A stretch of DNA of 64,000 bases from Pseudomonas cedrina subsp. cedrina (GTDB lineage: Bacteria; Pseudomonadota; Gammaproteobacteria; Pseudomonadales; Pseudomonadaceae): contig NZ_MNPW01000016.1 in assembly GCF_001983175.1 (NCBI RefSeq), forward strand, positions 1 through 64,000, in the 5' to 3' direction. The notes beneath the pieces were generated by a model. That model had not been told where the DNA came from, ran no database searches, and saw only the letters and a list, made by a program, of their open reading frames with translations. This document shows, one piece after another, positions 52,214 through 60,693 of the stretch. Position 1 is the first letter of the stretch. The number at the start of each line of letters is the position of its first letter. A program made the position numbers and the translations under genes.

Positions 52214-54028
52214 TCAGAAACTCAAGGAGGGGTGGGTACGTTTGAAGGAGTAGCCCGAAGCGCTCAGGCCGTTGACCTGGCGGCTGACGGTGTCGCCCAG
52301 GCCGTAGCCGGTGCCGGCGAGCACCGCATGGGCGTTGTCCACGGGCAGCAGGATGTAGTCGGTCAGCGGCTCGTCGTGCAGTTGGCCGCGAATCACCAGG
52401 AAACCTTCTTCCAGGCGCACACTGATGCCGCTCAACGGCGCATCGGGTTCGTGGGTATTGAGCACTTGATAGGTGCCGATGGTGTCGGCCCAGGCCAGCG
52501 GCAGCGGCGGCGGGTTGATGCGCTCACCAATGGCAACGCGCTGGCCATGGTTGCGCGCGGTGAGCATCTGTCGACCTTGCACGGTGATGACGTCGAGCTG
52601 CACGCGACCCAGTTCACCCAGGTCCTTGAGCCAAAAGCCCAGGACCTTTTTTTGCGCGCGCAGCCAGCCTTGATCGTCACGCAGCAGCTCGAAGTCATGG
52701 CCGGCCAGCTCGCCGTGCAGCCGATGGGCGTCCTCCTTGATCCGAAACACGCCCCAGGCGGTGGCATAGAACCCGGCCAGGCGTTGGCGGTCGACGGCGG
52801 CCGGCACCTGGCGCAACTTGAGCCCGTGGCGGGGCGCCTGGCAGTCGTCGCCGCACACCGGCTCGCCGGTTTGCGCCTGGAGCATCAGGCGCAGGGTATC
52901 GGTGGCCAGTGTGGCGACCATATCTTCGGCATTGCTGTCATTGGCCATGATGATCACGGCCAGCTGTTGGTCCGGCAGCAGCGTCAGTTGCGCGGCAAAA
53001 TCATCACCACCGCCGCTGTGCTGGAAGGCACGAACGCCACGGCCCACCGGCTCGCCACCGCAGGGCGCAAGAAACCAGGCCAGGCCGATCTGGCAATCGA
53101 AGTCCAGGGCGTTGCCGGTGTTCTGTTGGGTGAACATTTCATCGATGGAGCGGCTGGCCATCACCCGGTTGCCTTTGTAGAGCCCTTTGGCAAAGAGCAT
53201 CTGCACGTAATGGCCAAGTTCCCTGGGGCTGGCCCACAAGCCGCCGGCTGCCAGGTCACGGACTTGCGCGTCGGTGCTGGCGATACCGTCCTGATAGCCC
53301 TGGGCGCGATAGGCTGTTTGTGCAGCAGTCCCGACAAAGCTTGCGCGGTCCATCTGCAGCGGTTTGAGCAGGCTGTGTTGCAGCTGGACTTCAAATTCTT
53401 TTGCGCTGCTGCGCTCGATGGCCGCGCCCACCAGCGCGTACCCCAGGTTGGAATAGGCCACCTGCGTGCCAGGCGGTGTGCTCAGCCAGACGCCTGAAAG
53501 GCGCATCGGCATCTGCCCCATGGCGTAGCGATTGTGAAGGTCGCGCAGGTGCTCGCTGGGCAAGCCGGATTGGTGGCTGAGCAGGCGACGCAAGGTGATA
53601 TCGCGGTCGGCGGCCTGCTGGTCGGTGTGGAAGCGCGAGCGCACATGGAATTCGCGCAGGGTCTGCTGGATCGGCGCGTCCAGCGCCAGTCGCTGCTGTT
53701 CAACCAGTTGCAGGGCGGCGCTGGCGGTGAGTAGCTTGGAGATCGCGCCGGCCCGGAAGGCGGTGTTCGGCGTCACCGGCAGGCCCTTGGCTTTGTCGGC
53801 CATGCCGAACCCACGGGCCCAGATCAACTCCTGGCCGTTGACCAGAGCAATCGACAGGCCTGGGGTACTGGCCTGGGCCATGTCACGGGGGATGCGGTTT
53901 TGCAGGTAGCGGATAATCGCGCTGTAGTCGCCCTTGGGGATCGACGGCGGAGCAGGCGGCTGCCCATGGCAGCCGATACTGCCCAACAGGCAACCGAGCA
54001 ACGGAATACTGCGCAATGTGCGAAGCAT
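52214..54028 (-). CDS. Beta-lactamase-fold lipoprotein lacking the catalytic serine
   Basis: A 604-residue protein of the serine beta-lactamase/PBP family (PF00144) with a C-terminal beta-barrel-like extension (about 420-600). It has a short lipoprotein signal with cysteines at 13 (LLGC) and 20. Motif 1, normally SxSK, reads GAISK, so the nucleophile Ser is Ala95 while the lysine (K98) remains. Motif 2 YSN (192-194) and motif 3 HSGG (337-340) are intact. It cannot acylate by the usual route, so a binding or scaffolding role is likely. The frame is intact; not a pseudogene. Followed by the MipA-type gene. Confidence 0.8.
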   Translation of the reverse strand: MLRTLRSIPLLGCLLGSIGCHGQPPAPPSIPKGDYSAIIRYLQNRIPRDMAQASTPGLSIALVNGQELIWARGFGMADKAKGLPVTPNTAFRAGAISKLLTASAALQLVEQQRLALDAPIQQTLREFHVRSRFHTDQQAADRDITLRRLLSHQSGLPSEHLRDLHNRYAMGQMPMRLSGVWLSTPPGTQVAYSNLGYALVGAAIERSSAKEFEVQLQHSLLKPLQMDRASFVGTAAQTAYRAQGYQDGIASTDAQVRDLAAGGLWASPRELGHYVQMLFAKGLYKGNRVMASRSIDEMFTQQNTGNALDFDCQIGLAWFLAPCGGEPVGRGVRAFQHSGGGDDFAAQLTLLPDQQLAVIIMANDSNAEDMVATLATDTLRLMLQAQTGEPVCGDDCQAPRHGLKLRQVPAAVDRQRLAGFYATAWGVFRIKEDAHRLHGELAGHDFELLRDDQGWLRAQKKVLGFWLKDLGELGRVQLDVITVQGRQMLTARNHGQRVAIGERINPPPLPLAWADTIGTYQVLNTHEPDAPLSGISVRLEEGFLVIRGQLHDEPLTDYILLPVDNAHAVLAGTGYGLGDTVSRQVNGLSASGYSFKRTHPSLSF

Positions 54029-54085
54029 GAAGAGCACCCGGCAGGTGGTTTGGATGCCGGAATGCTAGGGGCACGGCGCCCGGAG

Positions 54086-54120
54086 GTCTTTGACAGCTTT
54101 GTCGAAAAACTGTCAAAGAC
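54086..54120. promoter_or_regulatory. Perfect 11-bp inverted repeat before the lipoprotein gene
   Basis: GTCTTTGACAG (54086-54096) and CTGTCAAAGAC (54110-54120) with a 13-base spacer, about 60 bases upstream of the lipoprotein start. There is no T-tract after it in either direction, so it is more likely a regulator site than a terminator. It could be the binding site of the nearby response regulator. Confidence 0.5.
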
Positions 54121-54148
54121 TGTTAACGGGCAAACCCGGTGGCTCCTG

Positions 54149-54874
54149 TCAGTGCAATACGCGCTGGAGGAACTGCCGAGTCCTGTCCTCCCGTGGCTCA
54201 TTGACGACCTGGCGAGCGTCACCGACTTCACAGATCAGCCCGTTATCGAAGAACGCAATCCGGTCTGCGGATTCGCGCGCGAAGGCAATGTCGTGGGTCA
54301 CCATGATCAGGGTCATGCCGGAGTCCTTGAGTTTGCGGATGGTATCCAACACTTCTCCCACCAGCTCGGGGTCGAGGGCGGAGGTGACTTCGTCGAACAA
54401 CATGTAGTCGGGCTGCATCGCCAGGGCGCGTGCGATTGCCAGCCGTTGCTGCTGGCCTCCGGACAGGCTTGCGGGGCGCATGTCCGCACGATTGCCCAGG
54501 CCGACGAAACTCAAGTGCTCATGGGCCAATTGCATGGCTTGGGCCTTGGGGATCTTCTTGACCAGGCGCGGTGCCAGCGCCACGTTTTCCAGGGCGGTGA
54601 GGTGGGGGAACGCGTTGTATTGCTGAAACACGATGCCGAGTTTCTGGCGCAGCTTATTCAGGTCCGTTCCCTTGGCGTGCACATCCGTACCGTCGACCAC
54701 GATTCTGCCGCCTTGGATCGGCTCCAGGCCATTGATGCATTGCAGCAAGGTGGACTTCCCGGAGCCACTGGCGCCGATCAGGCACAAGACTTCACTTTTG
54801 CGGATCGTCAGGTTGACGCCCTTGATGACTTCGATGGGGCCGAAGCTTTTGCGGACGTCCGTGATATCAATCAT
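54149..54874 (-). CDS. Polar amino acid ABC transporter, ATPase
   Basis: A 241-residue ABC ATPase of the GlnQ/HisP type: Walker A GASGSGKSTLLQ, Q-loop VFQQYNAFPHLT, signature LSGGQQQRLAIARALA, Walker B YMLFDEVTSALD and switch His in MVTHDIAFARESA. It energises the importer of the hydroxyproline locus. Last gene of the four-gene unit SBP-permease-permease-ATPase, overlapping the previous one by eight bases. Confidence 0.92.
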   Translation of the reverse strand: MIDITDVRKSFGPIEVIKGVNLTIRKSEVLCLIGASGSGKSTLLQCINGLEPIQGGRIVVDGTDVHAKGTDLNKLRQKLGIVFQQYNAFPHLTALENVALAPRLVKKIPKAQAMQLAHEHLSFVGLGNRADMRPASLSGGQQQRLAIARALAMQPDYMLFDEVTSALDPELVGEVLDTIRKLKDSGMTLIMVTHDIAFARESADRIAFFDNGLICEVGDARQVVNEPREDRTRQFLQRVLH

Positions 54875-55526
54875 GGCGCATTACCTTTTCAAGATGGCGG
54901 CTGTAGCGGGAAATGGGGTAGCAGATTGCAAAATAGAAGAGCCCGGTACCCGCGAGCACCAGGAGTGCTTCATTGGAGCGATTGATAAGGATCTGCGAGG
55001 CTCTGAGCAGCTCGATATAGCCCACCACACTCACCAGCGCGGTATCTTTGGTCAGGCCTATCACCGTGCCGATCCAGCCAGGAAACAAGGTGCGCAAGGC
55101 AAGAGGCGCGGATACGTGGCGCAGCGTCTGCCAGTAGCTCAGCCCGAGTGACCGGCTGGCCTTTTTCAATTGGGGCCGGACCGATTGCAAGCCCGAACGG
55201 ACCAGCTCCGAGGTCAGCATTCCCATGTAGAGACTCAGAACGATGACGCCGATGAACAATGGGCTTATCCCGAAACCGGCCATGGCGAAGAGGCTGTTGA
55301 CCAGGATGAACTGGATGATCAGCGGGATGCTGCGAAGGACATTGACGAACGGCGCCAGTGCGAGCCGGGCGACGACTGATTCGTGGCGAAGCCAGCCGAC
55401 CAGCAGGCCAAGCACGGTGCCAAAAAACGTGGCCAGCAGCGTGAGTAACAAGGTGTGCCAGATGCCGGTCAGCACAAACGGAATATCGCCCCAGTGCAAA
55501 CCTGAATACGCCAATTGAAATTGCAT
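54867..55526 (-). CDS. Polar amino acid ABC transporter, permease 2
   Basis: A 219-residue HisMQ-type permease with about five helices and the EAA loop (SGLQSVRPQLKKASRSLGLSYWQTLRHVSAPLALRTLFPGW) that contacts the ATPase. It pairs with the permease gene six bases upstream to form the channel. Confidence 0.9.
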   Translation of the reverse strand: MQFQLAYSGLHWGDIPFVLTGIWHTLLLTLLATFFGTVLGLLVGWLRHESVVARLALAPFVNVLRSIPLIIQFILVNSLFAMAGFGISPLFIGVIVLSLYMGMLTSELVRSGLQSVRPQLKKASRSLGLSYWQTLRHVSAPLALRTLFPGWIGTVIGLTKDTALVSVVGYIELLRASQILINRSNEALLVLAGTGLFYFAICYPISRYSRHLEKVMRHD

Positions 55527-55532
55527 GGTTGT

Positions 55533-56195
55533 CTACCCCTTGAAAACGCGCCAGAAAGTGAGTCGGGCGCCGCCCTCGATCAGCTTGGACATGAGGTAGT
55601 ACATCACCGCAGCGATGATGAAGAACTCGAACGTCCTGAATGATTCGGACTGCGCAGCCTGCGTTGCACCCGTGAGCTCGCGCAAGCCGATGATCATGCC
55701 CAGCGAACTGTTAAGCAGTGCCCAGTTGAGCTGGTTAACGTACGGGAAATAGACGATTCTGAACAACTGCGGAAAAACCACATGGGTGTAGGCGGCGAAC
55801 GACGAAATACCCAGTGATCGCGCGGCCGTGTGTTGTTGTTTTGGAATGGCCTGCAGCCCTCCGCGAAAGATCTCGGCCAGGTACCCCGCGTTGTTGAATG
55901 ACAACGCCAACAGCATCGCCGTGTAGCTGGAGAAGTGCAGCCCCAGCGCACCCAGGCCGAAATAAATCATGTACACCTGAAACAGCGCCGGGGTATTGCG
56001 GGCGACTTCAACCCAGGAAGTGGCAAGGGCGTTGCCGAAGCCTTTTTCGTGTTTGCGCAACAAGGTCAGCGCAAGGGCGATCAATGTGCCGATGACCATC
56101 GAAAGTACGGTCAGGACCAGTGTCGTTTTGGCGCCCTCGATTAGCTCGGGAAGCTTTTCCCAGACCATGGACCAGTAAAACGTGTATCCAAACAT
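55533..56195 (-). CDS. Polar amino acid ABC transporter, permease 1
   Basis: A 220-residue HisMQ-type permease, about five helices, EAA loop GGLQAIPKQQHTAARSLGISSFAAYTHVVFPQLFRI. It starts 50 bases after the binding-protein gene. Confidence 0.9.
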   Translation of the reverse strand: MFGYTFYWSMVWEKLPELIEGAKTTLVLTVLSMVIGTLIALALTLLRKHEKGFGNALATSWVEVARNTPALFQVYMIYFGLGALGLHFSSYTAMLLALSFNNAGYLAEIFRGGLQAIPKQQHTAARSLGISSFAAYTHVVFPQLFRIVYFPYVNQLNWALLNSSLGMIIGLRELTGATQAAQSESFRTFEFFIIAAVMYYLMSKLIEGGARLTFWRVFKG

Positions 56196-56245
56196 AGCGC
56201 AGACTCCGGGCAGGAGCGGCCGAAACGGGCCGCTCGAAGGGTGGG

Positions 56246-57076
56246 TTAGTAGTCCACGCCGGCTACCGTGAGCGAAGGCGCCTGGCCTTCACCGAAGTAC
56301 TGCGCATACAACTCTCTGTAGCGCCCGTTCTTGACCTGGGCCCAGACAAAGGTCTTCACCCAGTTGAGCATCTGCGTGTCCGACCTTTTCACGGCGATGC
56401 CGCACAGGTCGGGAGGCGTAGGCGCGACGCCCTTGATCGCGAGCGTAGGAAATTGACCGCTCTGAACCAGCGCTGCCGCCGATGCGTTTCCGATGATCAC
56501 GCCGTCGATCTTGCCTTGGGCCAGTGCCAGGTAGCCTTCCGCTTCGCTGCCGAAACCCGTGTAGCTGCCGTTCTGGTCATTCCAGCCTTTGCGCAGCACC
56601 TGGAGCTCCTGCTCGGTTGTCGTGCCCGTGACACCGCCAATGTGGCGGCCTTTCAAATCCTGAAAGCTCTCGATATTGGCGCCTTTGCGGGTGAGCACTA
56701 CGTTGGTGTAGTTCACGTAGGGCTGGGAAAAGCTCACGCTCATGGCGCGCTGGGGAGAGATCGAGGCGGAGGCAATCAGCACGTCGATACGATTGGATAC
56801 CAGTGCTGGGATGCGCTCGGAGGAGGGCGTCTCGACAATGACAGCCTTCGCCCCGAGGGCATGGGCCATGTCCTTGCAGTACTGAACATCGTAGCCATCC
56901 GGCTCGTTGGCGCGGTTGCGAAAGCCCGCCGGTGGATAGTCGAGCTGCACGCCGCACCGCAGGGTTTTGGACGAAATAACCTGGTCCAGGGTCGAGTTGG
57001 CAACGGCTGAAGCCATGAAGGTGGTGCCGGCGAGGGCGAGCAGGAGAGAGGCGCTTACGTGGCGTGCAATGTTCAT
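56246..57076 (-). CDS. Periplasmic amino acid-binding protein of the ABC importer
   Basis: A 276-residue SBP (PF00497) with a signal peptide (about 1-26, ending ASAVA). The ligand domain starts LDQVISSKTLRCGVQLDYPPAGFRN and contains YDVQYCKDMAHALGAKAVIVET and the hinge segment GVTGTTTEQELQVL. The likely ligand is hydroxyproline or proline, by gene context only. ATG at 57076 has GGGGA upstream. A copy of the locus operator lies at 57131-57146. Confidence 0.88.
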   Translation of the reverse strand: MNIARHVSASLLLALAGTTFMASAVANSTLDQVISSKTLRCGVQLDYPPAGFRNRANEPDGYDVQYCKDMAHALGAKAVIVETPSSERIPALVSNRIDVLIASASISPQRAMSVSFSQPYVNYTNVVLTRKGANIESFQDLKGRHIGGVTGTTTEQELQVLRKGWNDQNGSYTGFGSEAEGYLALAQGKIDGVIIGNASAAALVQSGQFPTLAIKGVAPTPPDLCGIAVKRSDTQMLNWVKTFVWAQVKNGRYRELYAQYFGEGQAPSLTVAGVDY

Positions 57077-57130
57077 GTGGATCCCCGATCTGGTTGGCAT
57101 TGTTTTTAGGGGTGAAGTTGAAGTGTAGGT

Positions 57131-57146
57131 TGTATCCAATCTTCTA
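57131..57146. promoter_or_regulatory. Operator-like site 1 (importer)
   Basis: TGTATCCAATCTTCTA: the shared TGTATCCAATC core with an imperfect right arm. 55 bases before the binding-protein start. Shared with sites 2 and 3. Confidence 0.55.
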
Positions 57147-57349
57147 AGTCCAAAAAAATCTACCAAATGTTTATTAGCGGAAAAAGAGCGATAGGGTCTT
57201 TTTTTCAAAGCGCGCAGTATAAAAACCTCTATTTATCAAAAAATAGTTAGATATTTCAGTTGGTTAATGGCTATAAAAAAGATGTTGCAGGCTATGAATT
57301 GTTTCAGCGTTTGGCAGACGAGAAGTAGTAGGTTGACAGGCTATGTTTA

Positions 57350-57366
57350 GTGTATCCAATCTACAC
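57350..57366. promoter_or_regulatory. Operator-like site 2 (dehydrogenase)
   Basis: GTGTATCCAATCTACAC has perfect GTGTA/TACAC arms around TCCAATC. It lies 78 bases before the dehydrogenase start. A GntR-family repressor encoded in the locus is the natural candidate to bind it. Confidence 0.65.
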
Positions 57367-57443
57367 AAGGCCATTTTGCCGGTCGATCCGACCCTGATCG
57401 GATTTCACTGGCGCATCTGTTTCATCTGAGAAGGGTGTGATTC

Positions 57444-58694
57444 ATGAGGCACGTCATCATCATAGGCGCCGGTATCGTGGGGCTCGCAACGGCGCATCAC
57501 CTGCTGAAGGAAGGCGTCAGAGTCACCGTGGTCGACCGCGACCCCGAAGGTGACAAGGCGTCGTTCGGCAATGCCGGTGGCATCGCGGTCACTGAAGTGA
57601 TTCCGGCGTCGGTTCCGGGATTGTTCTGGAAGGTGCCCGGCTGGTTGCTGGACCCACTGGGGCCCTTGGCGATACGCCCAAGCCATGCGCCCAGGCTGAT
57701 GCCGTGGCTGCTGCGTTTCGCCAGCGCGGGCAAGCCGTCGGAGGTCAAGCGCATCGCGGCGGCATTGGCGGTGCTTCACGCCCGGGTCTATGAAGACCTT
57801 CTACCACTGCTCGCCGAACATGGCCTGCACGAAGAGCTTCAGCAATTTGGCGCACTGACGGTTTACGAAAAAGCGGCCGCATTCGACAAGGATGCAGCGC
57901 AGTGGGACCTCAAGCGAGCTTGCGGTATTGAGGTGCACGCGCTGAATGGTAACGAAGTACGCGACATCGAACCGGCGCTCGGTCCGTCAATTACCCGTGG
58001 TGTGTTTACGCCGCAGTGGTCGCACGTCAAGGACCCTAAAGTCCTGGTCGATAAGTTGCGCCAGTCATTGGTAGCCCGAGGCCTTTCTATCCAGGTCGGC
58101 GAGGTCTGCGGTATCCATTCGGGCCTGGAGAGCGACACCGTCTCGGTGAGCCTGAGCGATGGCCGCAGGTTATTGGCCGACAAAGTCGTGGTAGCGGCCG
58201 GTGCGTGGTCCGGTCTGCTGGCTCGGTGTGTTGGCGACAAGGTCTTGCTGGAAAGCGAGCGAGGCTACAACACCACGCTGCCGACGCCGGGTGTCGCCCT
58301 GTCCAGGGAAGTCATTTTCGCCGAACGCCATTTCGTCGCCACGCCATTGAGCTGTGGCTTGAGAATTGGCGGCGCGGCTGAGTTCGGCGGGCTGCACGCC
58401 CCGGCGAATTTCGAGCGTTCGCAGGCCTTGGCCAGGCTGGCCGGTCTATACCTCCCCGGGCTGCGGACGGAGGGCGGCACGTGCTGGGCCGGACATCGCC
58501 CGGCTACCCCTGACAGCTTGCCCGTCATCGGCGTGTCGCCGCGTAACGCCAACGTAATCTATGCATTTGGCCATGGCCACCTCGGCCTGACGCAGGCTGC
58601 GACAACCGGGCGGTTGGTCAGCGACATCGCCCTGGGCAAGCCGTCTCTGGTCGACCTTGCACCCTATGCAATCAGCCGTTTCAACTCCATCTAA
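57444..58694 (+). CDS. FAD-dependent D-amino acid (D-hydroxyproline) dehydrogenase
   Basis: A 416-residue DadA/DAO-type flavoprotein. The N-terminal FAD motif is VIIIGAGIVGLATAHHLLKEGVRVTVVDRD, GNAGG follows, and the C-terminal GHRPATPDSLPVIGVSP...YAFGHGHLGLTQA closes the flavin site. Next to a hydroxyproline epimerase it should oxidise cis-4-hydroxy-D-proline to pyrroline-4-hydroxy-2-carboxylate, passing electrons to the respiratory chain. It is followed 12 bases later by the epimerase. A general D-amino acid dehydrogenase is the alternative; context favours hydroxyproline. Confidence 0.85.
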   Translation: MRHVIIIGAGIVGLATAHHLLKEGVRVTVVDRDPEGDKASFGNAGGIAVTEVIPASVPGLFWKVPGWLLDPLGPLAIRPSHAPRLMPWLLRFASAGKPSEVKRIAAALAVLHARVYEDLLPLLAEHGLHEELQQFGALTVYEKAAAFDKDAAQWDLKRACGIEVHALNGNEVRDIEPALGPSITRGVFTPQWSHVKDPKVLVDKLRQSLVARGLSIQVGEVCGIHSGLESDTVSVSLSDGRRLLADKVVVAAGAWSGLLARCVGDKVLLESERGYNTTLPTPGVALSREVIFAERHFVATPLSCGLRIGGAAEFGGLHAPANFERSQALARLAGLYLPGLRTEGGTCWAGHRPATPDSLPVIGVSPRNANVIYAFGHGHLGLTQAATTGRLVSDIALGKPSLVDLAPYAISRFNSI

Positions 58695-58706
58695 AAGGAA
58701 GTGCCT

Positions 58707-59708
58707 ATGTCTCGTCATACGTTCTTTTGCATCGATGCCCACACCTGCGGTAATCCCGTGCGCGTTATTACTGCCGGAGGACCTTTGTTGCCCAATGTCT
58801 CGATGGCTGAGAAACGCCTGATTTTCCAGCGTGAACATGATTGGGTGCGGCAGGCCTTGATGTTCGAGCCCCGGGGTCACGATGTGATGTCAGGCAGCAT
58901 TTTGTATCCGTCGTCGCGTGAAGATTGCGACATCGGCGTGTTGTTCATCGAGGTCAGTGGTTGCCTGCCCATGTGCGGTCACGGCACCATCGGTACGGTG
59001 ACGGCGGCGCTGGAAGCAGGCCTGGTGAGGCCGAAAATCGAAGGCACGTTGGCAATCGAGGCGCCGGCGGGGCGTGTCGCAATCGACTATGTAAGGAATG
59101 GTGAAACGGTAGAGCAGGTTCGCCTCTATAACGTTGCCAGCTACCTGCACGCTGCCGACGTTGAGCTTGAGGTGCCGACCCTGGGTCAATTGAACGTCGA
59201 CTTGGCCTACGGTGGGAATTTCTACGTCATCATCGAGCCGCAGGTAGGTTGGGCGGGCCTGGATTCAATGACCGTCAGCGACATCGTCAGGCTGAGCCCG
59301 CTGGTGCGCCAGGCGGCGCAGGCGCTGCTGTCGCCGGTGCATCCGCTGGACAGCCGTATTCAGGGTGTCAGCCATGTGATGTGGTGCGACAAACCCAGAA
59401 ACCCGCGCGCCCATGCGCGCAACGCGGTGTTTTATGGCGACAAGGCCATTGATCGTTCGCCGTGCGGCACCGGTTCGTCGGCGCGCATGGCGCAGTTGGT
59501 CGCGCGCAACCGCTTGAAGGTGGGCGATGAGTTTGTCCACGAGAGCATCATCGGCACGCTGTTTGACTGTCGGGTCGAGTCAGCGACAGAAGTTGGTGCT
59601 TTCCCGGGCATCATGCCGAGCGTCGCGGGTTGGGCTCAGGTCATCGGCCATAACACGATCTTTGTGGATGAGCGTGATCCGTTGGCGCATGGGTTTCAAC
59701 TGGGTTGA
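58707..59708 (+). CDS. 4-hydroxyproline 2-epimerase (proline racemase family)
   Basis: A 333-residue proline-racemase-fold enzyme. Both catalytic cysteines are present: C90 in PMCGHGTIG and C253 in RSPCGTGSS. That separates it from trans-3-hydroxyproline dehydratases, which have Thr at the second site. It converts trans-4-hydroxy-L-proline to cis-4-hydroxy-D-proline, the first step of the pathway encoded around it. ATG at 58707 has AAGGAAG upstream; a GTG two codons earlier is less likely. Confidence 0.9.
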   Translation: MSRHTFFCIDAHTCGNPVRVITAGGPLLPNVSMAEKRLIFQREHDWVRQALMFEPRGHDVMSGSILYPSSREDCDIGVLFIEVSGCLPMCGHGTIGTVTAALEAGLVRPKIEGTLAIEAPAGRVAIDYVRNGETVEQVRLYNVASYLHAADVELEVPTLGQLNVDLAYGGNFYVIIEPQVGWAGLDSMTVSDIVRLSPLVRQAAQALLSPVHPLDSRIQGVSHVMWCDKPRNPRAHARNAVFYGDKAIDRSPCGTGSSARMAQLVARNRLKVGDEFVHESIIGTLFDCRVESATEVGAFPGIMPSVAGWAQVIGHNTIFVDERDPLAHGFQLG

Positions 59709-59712
59709 AGCC

Positions 59713-59847
59713 TGTAGTGAGCGGGCTTGCCCCGCGCTGGGCCGCGAAGCGGCCCCAATCGGGACGCTGCGGTGCGTCATTTGAAGTTGAGGCGACTGAT
59801 TTTGGGGCGGCTTCGCCACCCGGCGCGGGACAAGCCCGCTCACTACA
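59713..59847. repeat. REP-type palindrome (GTAGTGAGCGGGCTTG family)
   Basis: TGTAGTGAGCGGGCTTGCCC at the left is mirrored by GACAAGCCCGCTCACTACA at the right, with inner GCGAAGC arms, between the convergent epimerase and regulator genes. Confidence 0.9.
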
Positions 59848-59868
59848 AGCTTCTGTTCCCGCTTGCGT

Positions 59869-60567
59869 TCAAGCCTGGATTTCTTTGTCGCATTTTTTCT
59901 TGAGCAGGGTGACCAGGTCGGCGCCGGCGCGCTGAATGTGCTTGCGCAGGAACTGGACTGCTTTTTTCACATCGCCGCTCTCACACAGTTTGAGCAGCTC
60001 ACGGTGGTCGACTTCGGCTTCTTTTTTTCCGGCCGTCAGCAACAGCTGCAAACGGATGTAACGATCCGTTTGAATGTTGATGCCTTGAACGATAGCCAGC
60101 GTTTGCACACGGTCAGCCGCAGCGTACAGGCTTTCATGAAACAGCCAGTTGAGCTTGCCCCATTGCGCAATGTCATCGTCCAGGTAGGCGGCTTCGAGTT
60201 GCGGCAGCAGTTGTTTGGTAGCTGCGAAGTGTGCATCCGTCATGTTCGGCAGGGAGCGTTCCAGCAGCTCCGGTTCCAGCAATGCGCGCAGATCAAACAG
60301 CTCCGCGATCTGCTCCAGGGGAATGGACTTGACCACCGATCCTTTATGAATCTGCGTCGTGATCAGGCCGGAGGCTTCCAGTTCCTTGAACGCTTCGCGC
60401 ACCGGCATGCGGCTGACGCCGTACTCGGTTGCTATCGTTTCCTGGATCAGCGACTCACCTTCCTTGAACTCTCCGTTGAGAATCCGCTCACGCAAGGATT
60501 CCGCCAGGGTTTCGGGCAAGCTTTGACGTTTGATGCGCAGGTTGGGCGCAGGCTGTTTTTTAGACAT
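59869..60567 (-). CDS. GntR-family regulator (FCD type) of the hydroxyproline locus
   Basis: A 232-residue regulator. The winged helix (LPETLAESLRERILNGEFKEGESLIQETIATEYGVSRMPVREAFKELEASGLITTQIHKG) is joined to an FCD helical ligand domain (LFDLRALLEPELLERS; WLFHESLYAAAD). It is the likely owner of the TGTATCCAATCTACA sites upstream of the three transcription units, sensing a pathway intermediate. Third gene of the minus-strand unit after the DHDPS-type and ALDH genes, 126 bases from the ALDH. Confidence 0.87.
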   Translation of the reverse strand: MSKKQPAPNLRIKRQSLPETLAESLRERILNGEFKEGESLIQETIATEYGVSRMPVREAFKELEASGLITTQIHKGSVVKSIPLEQIAELFDLRALLEPELLERSLPNMTDAHFAATKQLLPQLEAAYLDDDIAQWGKLNWLFHESLYAAADRVQTLAIVQGINIQTDRYIRLQLLLTAGKKEAEVDHRELLKLCESGDVKKAVQFLRKHIQRAGADLVTLLKKKCDKEIQA

Positions 60568-60693
60568 TCTTCAACTACTGACAGGTGAATGGATCCAGGA
60601 TTCGTGATCCTTATCGGTCGATCATAACCCAGGCGCACCGATGTAGGACCCTTCCAGTAGCTGCGCGCGAAACATTTCAACCCCGATGCTCAG

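Larger units (their letters stand above)
57077..57443. other. AT-rich divergent control region of the hydroxyproline locus
   Basis: A 367-base gene-free region between the importer and the dehydrogenase, more AT-rich than its neighbours (for example around 57155-57260). It carries two copies of the TGTATCCAATCT operator motif (57131-57146 and 57350-57366) and a TTGACA (57333-57338) in front of the second. Promoters of both divergent units should lie here. Confidence 0.65.

Noticed and set aside
52214..54028. Serine hydrolase gene as a pseudogene
   Set aside because: The frame is intact over 604 codons and two of three active-site motifs are conserved; only the nucleophile is substituted.
58707..59708. 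trans-3-hydroxyproline dehydratase instead of 4-hydroxyproline epimerase
   Set aside because: Both catalytic cysteines (90 and 253) are present, and the neighbouring dehydrogenase, deaminase and ALDH fit the 4-hydroxyproline route.
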